In this document: positions 5,245 to 11,639 of the stretch, piece after piece
Layout of the letters: every line of letters begins with the position of its first letter
Position numbering within the stretch: position 1 is the first letter of the stretch
Assembly (NCBI GenBank): GCA_003152145.1
Contig: PLZL01000457.1
Location: 1 to 11,639 of the forward strand
Length of the DNA: 11,639 bases
Reading direction: 5' to 3'
Source of the DNA: Limisphaerales bacterium
Lineage (GTDB): Bacteria; Verrucomicrobiota; Verrucomicrobiae; Limisphaerales; UBA11358
Program-made: the position numbers and the translations under genes
Notes under the pieces: model-generated
Database searches by the model: none
Told to the model about the DNA's origin: nothing
Seen by the model: only the letters and a program-made list of their open reading frames with translations

Positions 5245-8200
5245 TTTGCGGCTCCTTCCACGATTTTGATTTCGGCCTCGGTCAGGCCGTAAAGGTCATA
5301 CACGTGCTGGTCTATCTCGGCGTCCAGCTTCTTGATTTCGGATTCAATCACGGCGAGGTCGGCGCTGCCGGCTTCCTCGGCGACGGCTTTCATCAAATCG
5401 CGGATGGCGCGCAGATTGTCTCCGGCACTGGCGTTGAAATAAACCAGCGGTTCGAGCGTGTTGACGAGCAGCGGATAAACCGGCTCCGGCTTTTTGCCTT
5501 TGGTCCACTTTTGTTTGCGCGAGTTTTCATCCAAAAATCGCCGCCAACTTGAAAAAATGAACTGGCGCAGCGCCTCGTCCTTGAACGTCAGCTGCAAGAC
5601 CGGCAAGGCGCGCGGTTTGTCCGCCGGCTTTTCGGCGACAACGGCGGTGAGCGTGAGTTCGTTGCCGTTGGATTCGAGGCGGATTTCGTGGACTAAACCG
5701 GTGTGCTGCACGTCGTCCATCAGGATTTCCTCCTTCACCGCCGCCGCGAAATCTTTTTGCAGGTAATGCGCGAGGTTGCAGGCCGTGCGGTTTTGGGAAT
5801 GGGCAATCTTTCGGTGGAGCGCATCGGGCAAATTCAGTCGTTGCTTGTGTGCGGCTTGAATCGCCTCGACGCGCTCGACAATTTCCTTTTCCAGCTTCGC
5901 CTCAATTTTCTTTTTCGGGTCAATGCGTTTTATAGGCAACTGCTCAATGAATTGCGTAAAATAGCGGAAGTAGCCGCCGCGCATTGTTGTGCTGACTTGT
6001 TTGAGATAAAAATCCAGCAGGCCACTGTTCAACAAACCGAGGAGATACGCGGGCGATTCTTTGGCATCCGTCTTCAAAGTGATTCCGTAACCAGAGGCAA
6101 AAGCGAATTCACCCGCGTCGTCAAAAGCAAATGAAGCGAAATTCGCGATGTCGGGCACAAGAATTTTCGGGAGCAGCATGAGGTCAACATTTTGTAAACG
6201 ACCATAAGCATACCATTCATCACCGCTAAAACGGCCTTCTTCGCGATCTTCCAACACTTTTTTGTTCTGGAGCAAATAGTCGTGAACCAGCGGGAATTTT
6301 TTCCTTAATTGCGTTTCGGGAATCAACACTGCCCGGCCTGCCTTGATTTGATACGGCAGGATGACAACCTTGCTGCAAGTTTCCAAAGCATAGCGCCGAA
6401 TGTCCTGCCCTTGCAAAAATGGAGCAACGGCCTTGCGCTCCAATTTCACCTCCCGTTGCAACTGCTCCGAAAATGCCGTGACGGTCGAATCGTTCATGGA
6501 CACCACGTCCAAAACATAAATCGGATTCGCGCTGGTGCGGATGCCTTGGGCAATGCGTTCCGCCACGTCGCGAAGGCGCATCGCGTTTTCGTTCAACTTG
6601 GCGAAAAGCTCCGCGCCATTCCCCAACACAAAATTCCACTGCTCGCCCGCGAGACTGGTTGGAGCAATTTTGCCGACGGCGGCTTCGCCGGAAGCGCGCC
6701 ACGCTTCGAGATCGTCCACTTTAATCAATCGGCTTTCCGTTTGCGGCTGTTTGTTTAAGAAGAGCAGGCAGGTGTAAGTCGTCGCTTGCGTGAAAACTTG
6801 AACATCGCCAAAAGAAACAATCTGCCGAACTTGTTTTTGTTTCGTGAGCAACTTTCTTAATTCTCTGCCATATTCAGCCTGGAAGAATTTGTGCGGACAA
6901 ATGTAGCCGAAGAATCCATTGGCATTGAGCAATTCCAGCCCGCGCTCAATAAAGCAGACATAAATGTCGAAGTTGCCGGAAGCCGCCGCGCGATAGTTCG
7001 CCTTCAAAAACTCCGCCGCCTCCGGCGCATTGGCCTGCATCACCTGAATGCGTTCGTAAGGCGGATTGCCGATGACGACATCGAAACCTTTTATTTCAGG
7101 AAATTCCTTTTCCCAATCGAATGCGGCGTCGCCGGCAACGGATTTGTCGGCGATGAGCGAGTTGCCACGTTTGAAATTTTTCGTGAGGTTGGGCAGCAGG
7201 TTGAGCGGTTTGCCGCCACGCTTTTTTGTCTGCAATCGTTCGAGGAATGAATCGCGGTTCACGGCCATGTAGCGCAGCCAGAGGTTGAGCTTGGCCACTT
7301 CCACGGCCTGCTTGTCCAAATCCACGCCGAAGATATTTTCAGTGAGCACATGGAGCGGCGCGTCGAGCACCTCCTCGGCGATGACGAGGTCGGCGTCAAA
7401 GAGCGCGCCGTGGCCGTTGCGGTCTTTTTTGATGCGGCGGCACTCCTGATTGTAATCGTCGTAGGCCCTGACCAGCGCGTCGAACGCGCGGAGCAGGAAC
7501 GAGCCGGAACCCATCGCGGGGTCGAGCACCTTGATTTCGCCGAGTTCGCGGATTTTGGCAATTGCGCCCTTGAAGTTTTTGTAGCCGAGCAGCGTCTTGG
7601 CTTCGGCAAGGACGGGTTTGATTTTCTCGCCGAGCGTGTGGGCGACGATGTAGTCCACGATATATTGCGGCGTGTAGTAGATGCCTTCCTTTTTGCGCAG
7701 TTCGTCGGTGTCCTCGATGACGACGCGCCCGCCGGTCTGGAAAAGTTTGTGGGCGAGGAAGCGTTCATAGACCGCGCCCATCACGTCCGACGACATGAGG
7801 CTGAAGTCGTAACGGTAGAGGTGGCGGAAGGCGAGCAGTTCGCCCTGGCCGGATTCAAAGCCGCATTGCGCGGCGAGTTCCGGCGCGAGCGGTTCGTGGC
7901 CGATGACGGCGGAAAGCACGGCGTTGTCAATGTTCAGTTCGTCGCACAGCAGCGGCTGCTCGAACAGCTCGGTGTTGAAATCGTTTTTGATCTCGACGAA
8001 GAGTGATTCGCGGAGGATTTCGCCGAAGGTTTTGTCGGCACGGGCGTAAAGGACTTCGTAGTTGCTGTAGGTGCGGGCGAGCTTGTTGAATTCCACCAGC
8101 CGCTGGGTCTCCAGCATGAGGCAGAAGATGAACCGGTCAAGGAGCTGCTGGCTGGCAAGGGTGATGTCGTCGAGCGAACGCTTTGGGTTGCGCAGGGCAA

Positions 8201-8870
8201 AGCCGTTGGCGATGAGCAACCGCCAGCGTTTGAGGTCGGCGAGAAACATCAGGTCGAGGCCGGCCCGCTTGTGCTGGTCGTAAATCTCGTCAATGCGGTT
8301 CGCCTCAAGATTTTCGAATGCGAGCAGTTCCCAGAGTTCCTCGCGGCGTTTCCAGAGGTCTTCCAGCTTGAAGGAGAACGAGGGCGTGACTTCGTTGACG
8401 CGGATGAAATGAAGCTGGGCGAAATTGGTGAGCAAAATCCATTTGACCGGCTGCTCCATCGCGGTGATTTCGGGACTGAGCCGGTAATTCTGGATGTAGC
8501 GATGGACTTGCTCGCGGTGTTTGTCGAACAGGCTGGCCTTCGGACAGTCCAGCAGGCTCTTGGCCTCGACAAACATCAGGGGGCGCTCGGACTTCAGGAG
8601 GTAATCCACCGAGTCGCCGAGGATTTTGAATTCCGGCTTTGTGTTCTCCGTGCGAAAGCCGAGCGCTTTCACTAGGGGAACAATTAATTGATGACAGGTC
8701 GCCGCTTCCGGCTCTTGCTCGTCAAAACCTGAAGTTTGAAGACGTTTCGCTTCGGCGATGAGCGCTTCCAGTTCAGCGAAGAATTTTTCTTTCCCGGTTT
8801 CGACTGGCACGGCACAAAGTGTGCGCGGGAAATCGGGCAGAGGCAAGAAAGCAGTTAAGCGTTCAGACAC
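5241..8870 (-). CDS. Type IIG restriction-modification enzyme (Eco57I-like, single chain)
   Basis: A 1209-residue fused endonuclease and N6-adenine DNA methyltransferase, which would cleave unmodified DNA and methylate host sites. The N-terminal part has a PD-(D/E)xK-type core: D89 (GDSVDY) with E102 and K104 (FVEAKS). The methylase follows: EGIYYTP (395-401), SAM-binding [11 protein letters not shown] (448-458), [19 protein letters not shown] (514-532) and the catalytic NPPY (602-605). Target recognition should lie in about 740-980 ([57 protein letters not shown]). The C-terminus ends with [24 protein letters not shown], typical of these enzymes. The length suits type IIG, and no separate R, S or BREX genes are present. 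The start is a GTG at 8870, one of few choices: an in-frame TGA lies 9 nt upstream, there is no Shine-Dalgarno, and another GTG at codon 21 is possible. The recognition sequence cannot be predicted here. Confidence 0.92.
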   Translation of the reverse strand: MSERLTAFLPLPDFPRTLCAVPVETGKEKFFAELEALIAEAKRLQTSGFDEQEPEAATCHQLIVPLVKALGFRTENTKPEFKILGDSVDYLLKSERPLMFVEAKSLLDCPKASLFDKHREQVHRYIQNYRLSPEITAMEQPVKWILLTNFAQLHFIRVNEVTPSFSFKLEDLWKRREELWELLAFENLEANRIDEIYDQHKRAGLDLMFLADLKRWRLLIANGFALRNPKRSLDDITLASQQLLDRFIFCLMLETQRLVEFNKLARTYSNYEVLYARADKTFGEILRESLFVEIKNDFNTELFEQPLLCDELNIDNAVLSAVIGHEPLAPELAAQCGFESGQGELLAFRHLYRYDFSLMSSDVMGAVYERFLAHKLFQTGGRVVIEDTDELRKKEGIYYTPQYIVDYIVAHTLGEKIKPVLAEAKTLLGYKNFKGAIAKIRELGEIKVLDPAMGSGSFLLRAFDALVRAYDDYNQECRRIKKDRNGHGALFDADLVIAEEVLDAPLHVLTENIFGVDLDKQAVEVAKLNLWLRYMAVNRDSFLERLQTKKRGGKPLNLLPNLTKNFKRGNSLIADKSVAGDAAFDWEKEFPEIKGFDVVIGNPPYERIQVMQANAPEAAEFLKANYRAAASGNFDIYVCFIERGLELLNANGFFGYICPHKFFQAEYGRELRKLLTKQKQVRQIVSFGDVQVFTQATTYTCLLFLNKQPQTESRLIKVDDLEAWRASGEAAVGKIAPTSLAGEQWNFVLGNGAELFAKLNENAMRLRDVAERIAQGIRTSANPIYVLDVVSMNDSTVTAFSEQLQREVKLERKAVAPFLQGQDIRRYALETCSKVVILPYQIKAGRAVLIPETQLRKKFPLVHDYLLQNKKVLEDREEGRFSGDEWYAYGRLQNVDLMLLPKILVPDIANFASFAFDDAGEFAFASGYGITLKTDAKESPAYLLGLLNSGLLDFYLKQVSTTMRGGYFRYFTQFIEQLPIKRIDPKKKIEAKLEKEIVERVEAIQAAHKQRLNLPDALHRKIAHSQNRTACNLAHYLQKDFAAAVKEEILMDDVQHTGLVHEIRLESNGNELTLTAVVAEKPADKPRALPVLQLTFKDEALRQFIFSSWRRFLDENSRKQKWTKGKKPEPVYPLLVNTLEPLVYFNASAGDNLRAIRDLMKAVAEEAGSADLAVIESEIKKLDAEIDQHVYDLYGLTEAEIKIVEGAAK

Positions 8871-8890
8871 GAACTGTCACGGATTCGGCT

Positions 8891-8920
8891 TCAATCGGTG
8901 TCAATCAGTGAAATCAGTGT
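8891..8920. repeat. Three 10-bp iterons upstream of the restriction-modification gene
   Basis: TCAATCGGTG, TCAATCAGTG and AAATCAGTGT lie head to tail, 20-50 bp before the GTG start at 8870. A 10-bp period places each unit on the same helical face, as expected for a cooperative operator. The same strand includes TTGACA-like stretches, but I could not find a convincing -10 box. It could equally be a decayed microsatellite. Confidence 0.5.
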
Positions 8921-8958
8921 CAAAATGCCTTACTCCTGCGTCGTCCGCTTCTGATTTT

Positions 8959-9396
8959 TCACCACGAGACGCTAATCTGATAGGTATCGGCACCTCCCTG
9001 GGCATTGTCATCAATCCGAAAGGCCAGCGTCTGGTCATTGGCGGAGGTCGGCAACTGGATGATGCTGACCGTCCCGCGTCCCTTGAGTTGGGTGAGTTTG
9101 ACCTTCATGGAGTCGCGCGGGCTGAAGGCAGGGCTTAAGCCTTCGAGCGGCTCGCTCACTTTGTCCGTCCATACCGGATGCCAGGGCTTGCCATTGACGA
9201 AGATTTGCGTGGGCTGTTGAAATTCTTCGTGCTCGATCCACAACTGGCTGCCGCTCACCTTGACGACATCGCTGCCGTCCACCACTGCCCTGAAGGCCAG
9301 AACGTGTGGCCGTCCGCAGCCGCTCACGAATGCCAGACCCACCATCCCCAGAAGCACCAAAGCCATCACATGAAGAATTCGTTTCATGTGTGGCAT
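8959..9396 (-). CDS. Small secreted lipoprotein of unknown function
   Basis: A 145-residue protein with a lipoprotein signal: KR, a hydrophobic run ILHVMALVLLGMVGLAF, and a lipobox V24-S25-G26-C27, so it should be lipidated at C27 and held in a membrane facing outwards. The mature part looks all-beta: DGSDVVKVSGSQLWIEHEEF, PTQIFVNGKPWHPVW, GRGTVSIIQLP, TLAFRIDDNAQGGADTYQISVSW. The DGSD...LWIEH...VNGKPWHPVW pattern recalls hypothetical verrucomicrobial and planctomycete secreted proteins, without known function. Starts at 9396 (MPHMKR) and 9387 (MKR) are both possible; neither has a Shine-Dalgarno, and the shorter one gives the more standard signal. It ends 88 bp before the restriction-modification start with no terminator in the gap, so read-through transcription into that gene is possible. 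Confidence 0.75.
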   Translation of the reverse strand: MPHMKRILHVMALVLLGMVGLAFVSGCGRPHVLAFRAVVDGSDVVKVSGSQLWIEHEEFQQPTQIFVNGKPWHPVWTDKVSEPLEGLSPAFSPRDSMKVKLTQLKGRGTVSIIQLPTSANDQTLAFRIDDNAQGGADTYQISVSW

Positions 9397-9452
9397 GATT
9401 TTCGGGAAGTGAATGATTGTCCAGCCTTATTTTGGTGATGCTTATGGGCACG

Positions 9453-9475
9453 AACACGGGGCGGTCGTGTTTTTT
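9453..9475 (+). terminator. Terminator-like hairpin with T-run, without a matching upstream gene
   Basis: AACACG and CGTGTT pair around the 7-nt loop GGGCGGT, and the plus strand continues with four more T. The shape is that of a weak rho-independent terminator reading rightwards, but the genes on both sides are on the minus strand. It might stop antisense transcription; function is doubtful. Confidence 0.25.
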
Positions 9476-9482
9476 GTCAGAC

Positions 9483-9497
9483 GCGAAAATTTTTCGC
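9483..9497. repeat. 15-bp palindrome after the Ig/Calx-beta gene
   Basis: GCGAAAA-T-TTTTCGC, perfect 7-bp arms, 18 bp past the stop codon of the minus-strand gene ending at 9515. The loop is very tight, so as a terminator it would be weak, but the position suits a 3'-end signal. Confidence 0.3.
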
Positions 9498-9514
9498 TGG
9501 ACGCTTTGAATTTT

Positions 9515-10696
9515 CTAGTTCGCCGGCGCGTTTGTCATCGGCATGGCGCGATAGAATCGGCTTGAATTATTCGGCGCGTCAGGGTCCACAAAATCAATCG
9601 AGCCTTGGATAGCTTGATTGGTGGAAACGAACGTCCAGTTTTGCAGGTCGCTGGAACTTTGAACCGAAAACCAAGCGCCGTCAGGTCCGCTGGCATTCAC
9701 ATGAAAACTGCGGTCGGGCAGCAGAAACGGCAGCGGACGGGGCCAGTTTTCACGAATCAGCGCCGCCGCGCGCAACGGAATTCCCACGAGGTAATCCGGC
9801 GGCGCGTGGGTGTCCGGCGTCAGCGTGAGGATGACGGTCTTGGAAAAATTGGTCGCGCCGTTGTCAATCGGCACAATCGGAATCAGCGCGTAGGCTTCAC
9901 CGGCGGGAATGGTCACGAGATTTGTCAACGTCGCGTAGTCCACACCGTTGCTGGCCGTGCCGCCGATGTTGTAGTTCACGGTGAGGTCGGCGCTCGCGTC
10001 GCCAAAACGGCGCACGGTGAAGAGCGCGTTTTTCGGACCCCAATTCGTGAACAACTGCCAGCGGGGCGGCGGCCAGTTCGTCCATGCCGGAATCGGGTTG
10101 GTCATTCCCCGCCAAATCCAATAAGAATTTGTTCCGGCAATGGCAATCGGATCCGTGGCCACGATGCTCACGACATCGGTGGGGTTCGTGTTGGTGGCTG
10201 AAGCGAGGATGGTGATGTTGACCGGCGCGGAAGTTCTGGACAGGCTGGAAGCCGGGGAGGGGGGCAAAAAACGATTGCCGCGCGCCACGGCGGTCAAGGC
10301 GTAGGAACCCGCCGGCGCATTCGTCCAGACCAGGCAATACACCGAGCCAAGGCGGGCTATCGGTGTGGGGCCAAAAATTATAATTGGATATGTTCTCGGC
10401 GGAAGAATTGTGGAACCCAGGTTTGTGGAACCCAAACTGAAACTCCGCCCCAAATCATTCGTGCCGGCAAAAAACTCCACGTTCGTAAATACCGTGCCCA
10501 TGTCCTGGACGTAAGCAAAAATCGGAATGTCCACCGGCGCGTAAAAAGTCGCGTGATTCGCCGGACTGGTGATTCTCACTGTGGGCGCAAAGGGAAAAAA
10601 AGGTTGGGCGAAAGTGAACGGCGAAAACGCCAGACAGAAAAGTGCAAACATCACTCCGCATCGGTTTGCGGCTCGCGGCGAACGCATTGTCTTCAT
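9515..10696 (-). CDS. Secreted Ig-like/Calx-beta protein, verrucomicrobial type
   Basis: A 393-residue exported protein. Residues 1-30 form a signal peptide (VMFALFCLAFSPFTFA, cleavage before QP). Residues 36-165 form a bacterial Ig-like domain (PTVRITSPANHATFYAPVDIPIFAYVQD...VEFFAGTNDLG...PAGSYALTAVARG). Residues 177-312 read as a Calx-beta-like module (VSIVATDPIAIAG...ALFTVRRFGDASADLTVNYNIGGTASNGVDYATL...VTIPAGEAYALIPIVPIDNG...VILTLTP). The last 65 residues are the module FHVNASGPDGAWFSVQSSSDLQNWTFVSTN...DFVDPDAPNNSSRFYRA, found at the C-terminus of many verrucomicrobial extracellular proteins. No enzyme domain is seen, so adhesion, matrix binding or a structural cell-surface role is the best guess. 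The ATG at 10696 lacks a Shine-Dalgarno; an ATG at 10687 would also keep the signal peptide. Confidence 0.85.
   Translation of the reverse strand: MKTMRSPRAANRCGVMFALFCLAFSPFTFAQPFFPFAPTVRITSPANHATFYAPVDIPIFAYVQDMGTVFTNVEFFAGTNDLGRSFSLGSTNLGSTILPPRTYPIIIFGPTPIARLGSVYCLVWTNAPAGSYALTAVARGNRFLPPSPASSLSRTSAPVNITILASATNTNPTDVVSIVATDPIAIAGTNSYWIWRGMTNPIPAWTNWPPPRWQLFTNWGPKNALFTVRRFGDASADLTVNYNIGGTASNGVDYATLTNLVTIPAGEAYALIPIVPIDNGATNFSKTVILTLTPDTHAPPDYLVGIPLRAAALIRENWPRPLPFLLPDRSFHVNASGPDGAWFSVQSSSDLQNWTFVSTNQAIQGSIDFVDPDAPNNSSRFYRAMPMTNAPAN

Positions 10697-11639
<943 letters not shown>

Noticed and set aside
5241..8870. PglX methylase of a BREX system
   Set aside because: The length is similar, but the N-terminus carries a D...ExK nuclease core and no brxA, brxB, brxC, pglZ or brxL gene is nearby; a stand-alone type IIG enzyme explains it better.
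8891..8920. CRISPR-like repeats
   Set aside because: The units are 10 bp with no spacers, and no cas genes are present.
9005..9438. Plus-strand small open frames over the lipoprotein gene
   Set aside because: They are antisense to a gene with a clear signal peptide and lipobox, and have no coding features.

Overview
This window is about 11.6 kb of moderately GC-rich chromosomal DNA. The protein style points to Verrucomicrobiota, of the Pedosphaera/Limisphaerales type. The evidence is a secreted Ig/Calx-beta protein with the 'SSDLQNWTFVSTN...RFYRA' C-terminus common there, a secreted jelly-roll protein, many starts without a Shine-Dalgarno sequence, and intergenic spaces full of small palindromes. 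The phylum call is an inference from protein style. No rRNA, tRNA, CRISPR array or transposase gene was seen.

Layout, left to right. Positions 1-1643 (minus strand) hold a CPA2-type cation/proton antiporter followed 6 bp later by a universal stress protein that runs off the left edge. The antiporter leader can fold into a hairpin that hides its Shine-Dalgarno sequence. Positions 1644-1827 are a divergent promoter region with palindromes and the first copy of a 25-bp dispersed repeat. Positions 1828-2409 (plus) encode a secreted jelly-roll protein. After its stop the same frame encodes, past a second stop, a transmembrane helix that looks like a severed membrane anchor, and then comes the second repeat copy.

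From 10696 down to 2606 every recognised gene lies on the minus strand. In order of transcription these are a secreted Ig/Calx-beta protein, a small lipoprotein, a 1209-residue single-chain type IIG restriction-modification enzyme, a 92-residue one-helix membrane protein overlapping it by ATGA, a polytopic membrane protein, a small histone-H1-like basic protein with two 32-residue repeats, and a conserved two-helix membrane protein. The spacer at 3152-3446 contains a large imperfect hairpin between 13-bp direct repeats and a perfect 19-bp palindrome. At the right edge, on the plus strand, enolase begins from a recognisable promoter placed so close that the mRNA would be almost leaderless.

The most interesting unit is the type IIG enzyme plus the translationally coupled one-helix membrane protein (4966-8870). 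It is bordered on both sides by short tandem repeats (10-bp units at 8891-8920, 9-bp units at 4949-4966), and the target-recognition half of the enzyme is visibly AT-richer than its nuclease/methylase half. This looks like an acquired or recombining defence gene with an uncharacterised membrane partner. That it forms a working two-gene system is an inference.
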